NCBI GenBank assembly: GCA_947462335.1
Contig: OX381710.1
Location: 31,487,004-31,551,003 of the forward strand
DNA length: 64,000 nucleotides
Direction: 5' to 3'
Source: Harmothoe impar
Lineage: Eukaryota > Annelida > Polychaeta > Phyllodocida > Polynoidae
Shown: positions 25,259 to 37,921 of the stretch, in pieces
Layout of the letters: each line of letters begins with the position of its first letter
How positions within the stretch are numbered: position 1 is the first letter of the stretch
Notes under the pieces: model-generated
What the model saw: only the letters and a program-made list of their open reading frames with translations
Database searches by the model: none
What the model was told of the DNA's origin: nothing
Translations under genes and position numbers: made by a program

Positions 25259-26740
25259 CAGGAGCAACTAACTGCAGACCCTGCACATTACCTTTGGCTT
25301 TCTGGATGCCACCCCCCCCCCTCCCACAGGTGTGGCAGTCAGCCTCCACACCTCCAGGTGAGATATACCTGTGAGATGCTCCTCTCACAGTTGCCCCCAC
25401 CACCCCGTCACACCTCAGCTGGGTGTGGATACTAATCCTGTCCTTTGAGGTCGACATCTGAGGCACACCTCTCCCTAGGACTAGGTTGGTGGTTGGGGGG
25501 GGGGCAGGTTAAAAGATGCCAATATCGCAATGCTGGATTTAGGTGTAAGACCATCCTAGTCATCCTACACCTCAAGGCTCAGTCTCATGAGTTTGTAACA
25601 TTTCAAACGTCTTTGACCGGTGGCGTCTTTGACCGGTGGCGTCTTTGACCGGTGGCGTCTTTGACCGGGTATGTGATTAAAATGAAGAAAAAAGTAGTAT
25701 ATAGTAAAGAAATTTAAGCTTCAACTTCTTCATGTAATAAACAGTCTATGGTTGTTTTACCCAATTAAAAAAAATTATTTTAATGCACATATTAAGGGTT
25801 CCTTTTGGGCTTTTTTTCTTCAGCAGGTCAAAGACGTCACAGGTCAAAGACGACGCCGGTCAAAGACGTTTCAACTGTTACAAACTCATGAGACTGAGCC
25901 AGTAACATAAATATATGAAACATATCAATTTTAGATAATGCCTCGAAATGATGTGTTATAACATATTATACAAAATATTTACCCATTTCTTTACTATACA
26001 CTACTTTTTTCTTCATTTTAATCACATACCCGGTCAAAGACGGCTCCGGTCAAAGACGGCTCCGGTCAAAGACGGCTCCGGTCAAAGACGGCTCCGGTCA
26101 AAGACGGCACCGGTCAAAGACGTTTGAAATGTTACAAACTCATGAGACTGTCCCTCAAGAGGTCACTAGAAGTCTTGGAAAGAAACATTCAATGTAAAAC
26201 GTTCCTTTGAAGTCTAAATATCATTACTCTAATGAACGTTTTAGAAAAAAAACGTTAGTCTAAGGATGTTATTTTGATATCAATGTAGCGTTGTGGTTCC
26301 TTCATTTAAATAGGTAGGTTTCTTTACAACATGGCCATAAGGATATTAATTCCATGCCAAACATGGAAGACTCGACTAATGGACTGGTTAAGAAGAAATC
26401 TGAATTTAAATTGTTTGTATTTCATAAAGCATTCAGACCATAATAAGTTATAAAACATGCTTCCATAACACTAATAACGTGTGTTGTAATACTTGTATGG
26501 AGCAACAACGAACCTGCTATGGCAGTGGACATGGGTGTAGCTGTATACCTCCCAAAGTCACTCACCACCTCCCCCAGTCGACTATGGGGTAAGGGAGCAG
26601 CCCCACACCTCCAAACTGTGACAGGAGCATCTCACAGGTATATCTCACCTGGAGGTGTGGAGGCTGACTGCCACACCTGTGGGGGGGTGGCATCCAGAAA
26701 GCCAAAGGTAATGTGCAGGGTCTGCAGTTAGTTGGTCCTG
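25259..26740. mobile_element. Composite inverted-repeat element with a nested foldback
   Basis: Outer arms of about 125 bases at 25259-25392 and 26614-26740 are nearly identical in inverted orientation, differing mainly in a C-run length and a few bases. They begin CAGGA-CAACTAACTGCAG. Between them lies a second foldback at 25577-26152 (listed separately). No transposase is visible. The high arm similarity suggests recent activity or arm conversion. Confidence 0.6.
25577..26152. mobile_element. Foldback element with 16-bp tandem repeats in its arms
   Basis: The left arm starts GCTCAGTCTCATGAGTTTGT, runs through four 16-base units GTCTTTGACCGGTGGC (25609-25672) and continues to about 25720. 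The right arm (about 25985-26152) is its inverse with about five units CCGGTCAAAGACGGCT. A second, inner right terminus occurs at 25858-25902, so one terminus is nested or duplicated. CCTCAAG at 25570-25576 and 26153-26159 is a candidate 7-bp target duplication. Confidence 0.7.
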
Positions 26741-29700
26741 AGATGCATTATGTTCTAATGCCATTGGCCAGTCGCAACCATTTACTAAAGGTTTTAGCAT
26801 CCTCAGACATGAATTTAGGGGTCCCCACTGACAGCACCAACGACAGGAATCGCTAGAGAACTGCTGAGAAGACAAGTAGGACAAATTGATTTCAGATTCA
26901 ATCATATTATACAATTAAAGATAATGGCAGGTTACTAATCTACACTATGACATAAGCAGGGCGGGGAGGAGTCAGAGATAGTCATAGGGTTAGGCAGCGT
27001 CATTTGTAGATTATATAATTTATTCAAACTGCCTCAGGTATACCCTCCATGCCTCGGGTTAAACTTTTCAAATTATATAATGGTAAGAATAATGTCCACT
27101 TCCAGCTTTTACTGTCTGCCATATTGCTTTGTATACCTGTGACTTTTAATTTGAGCACATGTAGTAGAAGTCCACTTTACACGAGGGTTTATAGTGAGTC
27201 TACCTTGTGCCTTTCAGCTGAACTGGTCTGTCCATTGCCGATTAGGTAAAGGTGAGGCAATGCTTAACACATCGTTAAAGGCAGCCTAGAGGCATAGTTA
27301 AGGCAAACAGGTCAATGGGAGGCTGGAGATCCTATGCCCAGATTGCCCCTGTGGTAATCATTGAGGCTGTAGTATTGCATAACGCCCCTGTATATTCACC
27401 TGAGGCAACGCAGTTGGTAGGAATCCCTGAAAGACCCCCCTGAGGACTGGACACCAGTTACCCAAAGGCTGGACAATGCAGGCCAACCTCGTTAGCAGGA
27501 GAAACCGTAAGCAAAGCCTGCCCACTGCCTCATTAGGTGACCTTTTCCGGATACTTGACCACTGCCTTTTCCACACTTTGGTAGCAAAAAAGTGAAGGAT
27601 ACAAAAGCGTCTCCCCACCCATTGCCGTGGGCGTTCACTAGAGCCTAAATGAGAGGTTCTACGATTTCTGCAATGTCAGGATTTATTTAGGACCCTGCTT
27701 GTAAGTGACCAGCCAGCTCCTGTGTGTTTGACCACTCCAAAAATAACACAGCCTCTGTTGTGATGTCCAGCTTAATGCCCTTTGTGTGGCTGGCTGGTGG
27801 GCCAGCGAATATGTGCGTTTTGAGGCTCTCTGTCACAGTGTGGGTCAATGCCCCACACAGGGCTTTTCAGGCCTCCCAATGTTGGCCAGTTCATAGGGCC
27901 TCTACCTGCTTGGCACCTGTCACACCAGCTACCTGTCACTAGTTTATGAACCGCCACAATGAAGCTACACAAGTGGCTTTTAACAGGTAAACAAACACAA
28001 TTATGACGCACTTCACTTTTTGTGGACTGTGAATCTTTATGGGAGGCCCTCCGGGCTAGTATAAGGGATCTAGTTCTGCCTCTGGCCACTAGGCGGTGGT
28101 TACCTCAGAAGGTGGTGATGATGAGGTCAAACGGCAATCATCCAAGGTCAAATCCTAAATCATCCTAACCTTATGCAGAGATTACATTTAGGGACAATTG
28201 CCTGTGGATCCCACCCACGATCCAAGCCAACAAGTTGGCGCCATGATCCCCATACTAATAGATGGCATGAGGCTCACCACTCAGTGGGTAGCAAGACCCT
28301 GGAGGTAGCAATTGTTCCTCCATGGGTGTAAGACCTGTGAAGGCTCTAGTGGGAGGCTTGCCTGGCTCGGAGCGGGTCGGCACAGGCTTTGATCCGGCCA
28401 CTTGGCACCACGCAGTGTTGTAACTGTTATGGGGCACGGCAGACTTGGAATCGTGTCAAACTTGGACTGCATTTGTTTGCGCTGCGGAATTAAGTTGTGC
28501 CATTCCGACAGTCTAGCGTTTACTCTACTGTCTTTTTGACTATTAAAATCACCTTGTAATGTGTTGCTTGCCAAGAGTATGAATTATCTTTTCTTTCCTA
28601 TAGTCTCGAGATGTAGTTTAACTCGACTAACCACATGCAATTACATACGCTGGCAATAGGAAAATAACGACGAAGTGGGAGAATGATTCACATAGTGATA
28701 TCTTTATATAAATGTGTATGATTATATCATTTCAATATTTAGGCGTGACATATTCATTCCCACTGTTAAACCCTCTCATGACTTGAGTATGGAACATTTC
28801 GAGTACCTTTCACAAAGCTCATTTAAAGCAGGTGGCATTGCCTTTTTGGCTCCACCCCTAACTAGCTCCTTTGACCTTTCTGAGGTCTTGGCCAATATTT
28901 ATCCATGCAGGTAGCAGTTAATGAAATCGCCTTGAGCCCTATGCGTATACTCACGCAAAGGCTTCCTTTCACTAGGGGGTCTATGGGTATGCGACGTAAT
29001 TTACAGCTAATAAACCGTTCCCTCCCAGTAAAGCCGGACAAACATCATTTATTAAGGGATAATCCTCTATTTATGACGGCTTTCTGGACTTAAGAGTGAA
29101 ACCCATATGGATCTGTTACGGCAGCCCACGGCATGTATTCCCTGCTGGAGTCTGCTACAATGTTACAGGGGTCATGTCCATGACGTCACATCCGTTATGG
29201 CCCCAGGCGACCCAGACCAAGGCTGGAATACAATGCCATGCACCTATTCAGGTGTCAATGCTGATATTAATGGGAATCAATGCATGTAATGAGTGATCCC
29301 TGCTGTTGCTTTCATCAATAGTTCACATGCTGATTTATGTGTATAGTGCTCACGCCCAGAGATGTTGATTTTCACGGAGCAATTAAACATGATAATAACT
29401 ACATGTATTAACATTGTGGCACAGGGCACCATAATATAAGAAGCATACTATGCAGCTGATGATAATGAAATGACTAGCCATTGTATAATATAATATCATA
29501 CCTTTAACATTGTACCAGGTAGGCCTCATTCCGCTAGGAGTTTAAAAGCCTTGGCATCTTGGTGATATCATCTATTGGCAAGCTATCATATTACAGCTAG
29601 TCTTACGTGCATGCCTAAAGCTTGTGGTGCTATTATGCAGCTACATAGCAATATGAAAAAGAGTATTATAATAAGGGAGGGCGTGTCCTCGCCGAGAAGT

Positions 29701-31649
29701 GCAATTATACTATTGCCTCCTCTGCAGTGCCAGCCAGATTTAAGATGGCATGATTTTGGCACATATACCATGGTTTACCACGGTCTAGGACCTCGCCCGA
29801 TAGCAGGAATTGACCCCTTGAACCCAGGTCAGGAGTGAATTCGCTGCCAATCTGATGGAAGTGGTTGATTCATATATAATCAGAAGAGGCATCATAGAGG
29901 TTGGCAGCAATAATAACATGTACGCATGTCATATAGGAGGTGGTAGCTAGGTGGGGTGTGTATGAGGGGGGGGGGGTGACATAGGGCTTGGTGTGGTGCG
30001 TTTTGACAGGTCTGGTATGGTTACTTTGTGTGCTTAACATGTGTGCCGTCAGGGGTCACATGTGCACAGTTAGACCCCCCAAGGCCAATCTCCTGAATCT
30101 CCTCCGGGTTCAATAAAATCAACTGAAAGAACCTATTTAGGAATCAGCACTGGTCCACACGGTGAATGCCCCACCAACTGAGTGTCATTATGCCTAAGAT
30201 GCTCACTCTATATCATTGCCCAAAGCATGTCTTTACATTGCTTTGCTTGGGAAGTGACTTAAGTCACTAAGTTGCATACTAGTAGATGGTTTGCAAGCAA
30301 GGAAGTGAAAGAAATTATATCGGTCGATAGACCAACAACGAACCACTGTAAACCACTCTGTGTATAGTGTGATCGGTGTGGTACATCGGCCAATTGATAG
30401 ATCGGCTAATGAAAAATGGGCCATATGGAACCCTATGCACGAGCGGATGAGAAGGTAGATGAAATATAAGTGTACGTCTTTATCCATCCTATACCACTCT
30501 TAAGCGGAGATCTTTGATGTATTTACACTTGGTTGGAGCTCCTTTTTTGGGTAAGGGTTCTAGTCTTTTTACGTGTAAGGGATTAACAGTTGATCTGTGG
30601 CCAAAACGCTGCAGGAGGGAGTTGCACGGTGAGGTGGCTAGGTGCCCCTGCCGACACCTGGATCAGGTGGGCCCCACCTGCCACAGACCATCCACTGTGA
30701 GCTTAACCTGGAGGCATAGCTTCAAAGACTTCTCCAAGTGGGAAAGGTATGAACCTGCGACCTCTTGCGGTCAAGGGTGTCTTGGGATGAACGGCTACAC
30801 ATGGCGAAACCATAGCGTGAGGAGCAGTAGATTCAATTTTGTAGACTTGAGTTGGTGTATATAATCATGTTGGGCAGGGTTTGCTTTATTTTGTTTTTGG
30901 AATGGGTATTCATAGTACATGTATACATGTGTTTGGATTAATATGAATAGGCCGCGGGTGGTTCCCATGACACATTATACATGTATATATGTCATATATG
31001 ATATGATCCTTCCATGCTTCTTGGTTAGCATGGTATTATAACTGTGACACGTGATATGAAAGGCAAGCAAGGTTACACTGATGACAATTTGTGATTAGTC
31101 TGACCCTGGAAACACCACATGGAATTCACTGCTGCTGTTGGATACATAGATGCAGTATAAATATGTCTTTTTGGTACAAGAAAAGTTGCTACATGTATCG
31201 AAAGAAAATGTAAAGTAAAGTTTAGCACAGGAAAATTGCTATTAAAAAAGTATAGTAAATCTCAAAACTTGTTAACGGGTACGCTATGTATTTTGTGCAC
31301 ATACTGGCCAATCATTTCAATACAAGAAATTGGTATTGTCCCTGACACACGGGGCCCCGATATGACGGATAGGTAGATTGTTTCGTGCACTGATAGCCTC
31401 TAATGAGCACAGTGTGATAGATTGGTCCGAGCTCAACACGGGGCCCACCGACCAGTTCCTAAATACTTGAATAGCTACTGATAAAGGATATTTAGCAATT
31501 GGTTTAGGATCTGACCCCAGGTCGTCGGTGACCTGCCGCTCCATCGCCAGGACAATGGGATTCATCTAGGGTTTGCGTAGGGTCAACTCCAGGGGGTAGG
31601 TGGAGACAAGGGCCTTAGTAACATTCATAATGACCTTGGACTACACAGG

Positions 31650-31930
31650 TATATGTCACCCGCAGTGCGGGGACACCCCCCGATTGTCGCCCACCCACCG
31701 CCAGGTGCGAATCGTCGCCGCCAGGCGTCGCAGTGGACATGGACATCATCTTCACAACGAGGCGACGCCCGGTAGTGATGAATGGCGGGAAAGACTGGCG
31801 GCGGTCACCTCCGAGGACGAAAGTCGTCTGCGCTTTGAGGGGCGGCCATTTGTGCGAGCGTTCGGGCGTAAAATGAACGGTGTCTGATGTGTAACGGTGG
31901 TTTCTCACCCGTGTGCGCCCCGTGTGCGCT
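31650..31930. other. CpG-rich intronic patch, open on both strands
   Basis: This stretch is dense in CpG in otherwise CpG-moderate intron. It overlaps a 95-codon ORF on plus (31600-31887) and a 129-codon ORF on minus (31615-32004). Neither translation matches a family I know, and no convincing exon boundaries are visible. It could be a regulatory patch, an undescribed nested gene or a decayed repeat. Confidence 0.25.
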
Positions 31931-33820
31931 GCTGCCACTTCCTCATTGAAGGCAGAAGTCCGAATATTGACAATGTTGGACATGGTGCAAAGTTGGATCC
32001 GCATCTGTGTGGAAACTTTCCATAATTCAGAGTGGGAAACATTGTGATCCAGTGAAATGGGTCAGAGGATTACCTCTGGAGATTGCACGATGCAAATGGT
32101 GCTTTTGCACAGGATGTTCTACATTGTATGAACCCGCCACAGCATTGCATACAGATACAGATAGTAAAGTTCGTTACAGTAGTCATTGAGGAATAAAACC
32201 AGCCCCCAAGTCTCCAGTAGAGATATCATTGTGTCAGGGGTCTCATATAGACGCATGTCTTGTTTACGCGCAGGCTGAATGAGATTATTAAAATCAAATT
32301 TAGGCGATTTTTGTATCTTGAATTAGCGCAGGTCTTGCAAAATGTGCAGGGTAAAGGCTATTGTAATAGGGTAGCTGCAATCTATATAAGCGTGCACTTA
32401 TTCAAGCCATTGCGCTATATATATGCATGGGTCGGTTTCCATGGGTCCTCTGTATATTGTCCAGGTAGGGATCCACGTTGACACCGACACCAGGGTATAA
32501 GTAACGTTTTGCATTGATTCATTGAGTTTTTGCTTAGATTGAAGAGACAGTATATGTTTGTTCAACATCAACTATATCAAATGCTTTGTAAAATCAATAA
32601 ATCATCAAAACAATATATGAAGACATGTGATTCGGTTCAAACTAGGTAAAGTATGCATCGTTTACTTGAATAAAAACCCCGGGATAAAACCGCATGCTAT
32701 TGAAGTTATCTCCACGTGTATATTCTACACATGTACGTGGAATAAAAATAGATTCACGTATTATGTCTAGGTAGGATATCTCAAGGGGTGGGCGTTGGGG
32801 CTTTCTTCAAGTTGAGAATGAACGTCAAGTCACCTTGTTTGTCCCCAGTGGACATGTGTGTATGTCCCTCTGTTTCTCACTGCTTAGGGCGGCTTGGCCT
32901 TAGAGTAGACCCGGGAGTAGACCTTCTGGGACCCCAGATCTGGCCACCCATAACACTTGGACAGGTCGGGGCCACTAGAAGACATGAATCATATAGAAGG
33001 ACACCAGGGGCTCCACAATGAAACTGACAGCACAGCCATAGAAAGGAGCTGTCCCAGAACCATAGCCACCACTACATTAATGCATGTCCCTTTCAAAACC
33101 AGTGAGCTTGAGGTATCACTCAGGGTTGATAGATGGGAAAAGAAATGGGGACTCTTGTTAGGGTAGGCGACATGAGATTTATGTTGTTTTCCATGTTGGG
33201 AGGTCGTGTCTGTACGCTTAGAAACATGGCACACGTGCACAATGGACACATAGGGAAATGTGCCATGGACATGTGGGGATAGTGAACATTAAAAGCTGCA
33301 AATTGTTTCATGTTCTGACAGAAAATCAATCACAATGCCTCTGTAATTCAACACAAATGTACCATTGCAGCAGCCCATATGAATAATGGTGGTTGACAGA
33401 CACATAATGATGTCCAACATTTGCTTTTGATCTTATTGTGTAATTCACACTATGTTTGTACTCAGGCGTCATGGTACCCTACCGATTGTGAGTCATATTA
33501 TATCGAAGTGAGAGCATGCGGATGTCCAGAAGAATCAAGATAAAGATAATGTATTAATATAACTGATCATTAAAACCAATATTGTTTTGGGTCAGTATTC
33601 TCTGAGTTCCACACATCATGAGATGACGAAGCAGGTGACTGGCCATCATTCTTGATGCTCATTTTTGTATTGCATACGTAGTAAACTCATGTACATGCAA
33701 TAAGGTGTAATGTAGGGTCTACAGTACTAGTATATACTTAGAAGATCAACGCCCTGTGGGCCAGCCAATCGTTAGGCTTTGGTGGTCATAAGACCTCCTT
33801 CACATAACATTACCTGTGTT

Positions 33821-33878
33821 ACAATGGACTCTAACGTCATAGAGTTGATACAATGGACTCTAACGTCATAGAGTTGAT
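33821..33878. repeat. Perfect 29-bp tandem duplication
   Basis: Two exact adjacent copies of a 29-base unit beginning ACAATGGACTCTAACGTCAT. The core ACTCTAACGTCA recurs at about 46777, so the unit may come from a dispersed repeat. Confidence 0.8.
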
Positions 33879-34045
33879 ACTAAAATAAGTCATCCCGCTG
33901 GATAAAGTATGGAGTTAGGATTTTACTGAGGTGTTCAGGTGTTGGACTCAACCCCCACACTACTCTTTGTATTCAGGCTCTCCCAAAACCACCACCTCCC
34001 CAAGGGAAATCCCCAATGCAGGCCTTGTCCACTTGTTCTGGAGGT

Positions 34046-34079
34046 GGGGGGGGGGGGTTGCTGTGGTGGGGGGGGGGGG
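34046..34079 (+). repeat. Paired 12-base G runs
   Basis: Two runs of twelve G (34046-34057 and 34068-34079) are separated by TTGCTGTGGT. The tract could form a G-quadruplex on the plus strand. Confidence 0.6.
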
Positions 34080-37000
34080 CATCATAAACCCTGTGATCCT
34101 GTCCCTTTGTAGGTGTTTTAGAGGAGACGTGTAAATGACTGAGTTGTCCTACCCGATGGTAACCCAAAAGGTTGTGAGCCCATGAGTGATCTCCATCATT
34201 ATGAAGGGCTCTCCAAGTCGTGTGGGTGGATTGAGGACCTTGTGATATTAGGAACTTAGTCACTGCCAGTCTTCTTAACCTGCATGATTCAAAATCTGCT
34301 TCTTTCTATATTTAGAAAAATAATGAAACAAGGAGAGATAGATGGACAAAGAGTGAGATTTATATTAGGATATGATCATAATTGAGACATTGAAGGTGAA
34401 GGAATGGCCTGGGTTGAGAACAGTTCATTTCAAGCCTGTTTACACATATCAGTGTAGCTTGAATTCAATATAGCCATTTCAACAAGGTAGGGCTGTGGTT
34501 GCCACAAAAGGCAAAAATATAGGAAGTTTTTTGCTTTGCTGAAGATCTTTAATGTGTCATTTTTGATTAAGTAGTGCCCGTCACACACGAATGATATACA
34601 CAAACAATATACCCAAACACTCGGGCACCAGGTACAGAAGGAGTCACGTGACCAACAAGCCCTTCTCGTGTGAACATTTCCACTTTGTTCACTCTAACCT
34701 GGTTACCTATTATGATAGCACAAGGGGCATGTACTTTATGCACGAGAACAGATGTGTTGTGCACCAGATCAGAAATTAAAAGGCTAGTTTTTGGGCCCCA
34801 CCCTCGATAAAGTACCTACTCTGTGAGTAACAAGAGTGCCTGTGTACGAGTTGCCTTCCCCTGGGTTGCGTACACATGTTTGTACTAGGCTGGTGTGTAG
34901 CAGCGAGCCATGGAGTAGGTGGCAAGAAACCATGTCAAGCATAATATTACGTATCCGCAAAAGGCTTGGGAAAACTCTCCTATAAAAATGCAATCGACCG
35001 CCTCCTGCGCTATAGATTCCCTAATGAGGTTACAGACCCTTAACAGGCAATTTTGGATTCCCATTCTCGGAGGTTCCTAATTCTCCGCTGGATATTATCC
35101 TTTTCAGTTCAGTGTCGCTGTTTTAGGAACCGGTTCTGGTTTATCACATGCCGTCTTTTGGGTGATGAATGGAAGGCTGATATAGCATTTAATTATTTTA
35201 CGACATCACACGAGAGGTTTTCATGCCAACAAAGGTGGTGTAGTAAAAATATAGGGGTCACCCTGTTTTGGTATTGTGTAAACAGCAGTATCCCAAAGTG
35301 TTCGTTGCTGGTGGTCTCTGGGCAATTAAGTATACAACCCTGTTACCGTTTTCATACAGCACGAGCCATATATGTTGGAATTAATTTGTTTAATGCTAGG
35401 CTGTGGTATTCCTCAAAGAATATCATGAAATAATGTTGACATAGCTGGTCCATTTTCCACAGGTATTTATACCCCTGCAACAATTTCCAAATGTGCTTGT
35501 GAAGCCATATATGACATTCCTTCAAGGAACTGTGCTTTCTGGAGCAATATTGAACTAAGTATAGTCTCCTATGAATTTAAGACAGCACATGTATGTTTCT
35601 GTAGGTGTAGGAAGCCCTATATCGTATATGAATTTAGGCACACTAAATCTCCCTGTCAGGGAATTGGTGCTGTCCTGAATTAGGGGACGTAAAATAATCC
35701 ATATAATATGACATATTGTGTTCTTGCTGTTTTTACATGTTATAAGTTTCTCTACATTCCACCTGAATGATGTTCTTAGACAGCTTTCGTCCAAAATCGA
35801 AAAGCAAAGACATAAACTACGGTATCTTCCAGTACTTAACCCGAGATATGACCCCAACCTTGGACCATTTACCGCCCATCACAATCAAAACTTCAACTGC
35901 TCTAAACAGATGGGTCCTTACCCTCTGCCAATCTTTAATATACCCCTATTCGACCCTCCCCTATCGGCCTGCAGCCTCTCCTATCATCATCTCCACATTA
36001 CCCATTAATCCTACACCTTTCCAGGACCACCCCTAAAAAGACATCCTCTGCTGCCCTTGGCCCACCCCTTCTGAAACCCCCATTATCTTCTCAGCATTAA
36101 CTCGTTGTGATTTCGAGCTCAAAATATCCTCTCCTTATCAGAGCATCGACTTGACCCTTGCCTACCCCACTGACACTACTTCACTCTTTGGCAAGTCCAC
36201 CGGAACACCAATACCACCCTTTCCTTGTCATCGTGTATAGACTGACCGTTCCTTGGCCTTTGTACAAAGCCTGGCCATAATACTGTCCTTTACACACCTC
36301 TTTCTATTAATAATTCAACACTGAAACACTATAGCACCCATCTCCCCAAACCAGCCTAAAATAGGAATTGCTATTGTAAAGTCTTTATAACAACCCTGAT
36401 AGGCCAATCTAATATCAATTCCCATTCTATCCAGCTTCCGGAATAGCCGCCCTTCATTTGCGCACACTCATATCGATGAGTAAATTTGTATTATTTAGTA
36501 TTACCAAATCCACAGGGGATGTATTTAGAATTCCCACATCACACATACCTTCCCTGGAGTACCCATGCCCTTCTTTGAACATATTGGATCCAGGTATGGC
36601 CTCCAATTCTACACCAAGCTGGCGCCTCCCCTCTCACCCTCATCCTTATACCTGGCTACTGATTAACATTCCAGCTGGATTACCTGAGGCTGCGACAAAG
36701 GCCCCAGTGGGGTTATGTCACTCATGGTTACTGCGTAGAAAGGACCCCGCCCAGCCCCCAATCCCCCAATCTACCCCCTACCAACAGGGCAACGCCCAAG
36801 GCCCTGTTTGCTGTTCAATCGACCAGATAAGTTATTGTTCATGGCGCCGCTTCCAAATGAGTGAAAGGGCAATAGAGGAAGACCGGCGATGCTAGACGGT
36901 GTGATTTGACTGCGGGTGGGATGTAGGAAATGTTGGTAGGTATTAAGTAGAGGGGAAGGCTAGGTAGTGGGGAGGGTGCTGGGGACTTGGCGTCACCCCC

Positions 37001-37812
37001 TGTAGTTCTGAAGGGTTCCAGCCAGCCCTACACCATTAATTACTGTACAGGGGAGCACTGGAGCACACGCTGCTTGCTGAAGGTATCACTCTCCTCTGTA
37101 GCAATGCTCGGGAGGCGTCTCTTATGCAATAGGCAGGTCCCCATTGCTGAGGAGTAGATACTGGTGGGGACAGGGGCAAGACCATGGACCCACCTCTAGG
37201 CAATGAGAAAGCTTTGGTGGATTGCTGGGATTGCCCTTGGGACTTGAGTGCAAGAAAGACATGGCCAGGCGGAGGGGGCGTTCAATGAACAATGGGGCAT
37301 TCATTGCTTAACTCCATAGCAGACAATGTTAGCGGTAGCAAGTATACGTGTTCCCTCTTATCATATAACTCTATGGGTTTCTCCACTTGTAATTAAGTGG
37401 GGTGCTCACTGGGCATCCCCTTTCCATAGCCTTTCATCAGTTTCACCCATCAGATTAAACCTTTCCTCTGCAAGCAAATGAGAAAAAAGAATCGCTGCAA
37501 ATTTCAGGTCAACACTTTATTTCACACTCAACACAATATCCTTGTCCCAACTTAAGATTGGGAGAAATTTTGTTTCATTTCGAATGGAAAACCACAGTGT
37601 AAGGGAAATATAGGATTATAGCACTACCAGACATTTGGATTGCACCTATGAGACAGAGTATGTCTGCAGCCTTCTCTGGTGGCAAAAGGGCCAGAGGCAA
37701 TTACAGCCTCACTGTTAAGGTATTTCCCCATCCTACTTAGCTCACACCTTAGTAAATTCAGCACCTTAAGGACGGCTTAGTTCTTTAAGTATGGGCTCTT
37801 ACTAGTCTCAGG

Positions 37813-37921
37813 CGTCATGATACATGTCGAACCTTTGTGAGTGTGTTGAACCTTTGCGATTGGCATGATGCATTAATGCAGCGCTGGTTACTCACCAAGG
37901 CTACATCCATGCATCATGACG
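37813..37921. repeat. Small inverted-repeat element, CGTCATGATACATG termini
   Basis: CGTCATGATACATG at 37813-37826 is complemented at 37908-37921 with one mismatch, and CTTTG/CAAAG motifs lie nearby. A similar terminus occurs at 48132-48201. It has no coding capacity. Confidence 0.4.

Noticed and set aside
30735..30800. B-box-like GGTTCATACC on the minus strand
   Set aside because: No matching A box upstream and no tRNA fold.
36458..36895. 145-codon plus-strand ORF, among the longest in the introns
   Set aside because: It is Pro/Ser-rich from a pyrimidine-rich stretch, has no known motif, and ORFs of this size are expected by chance in 64 kb.
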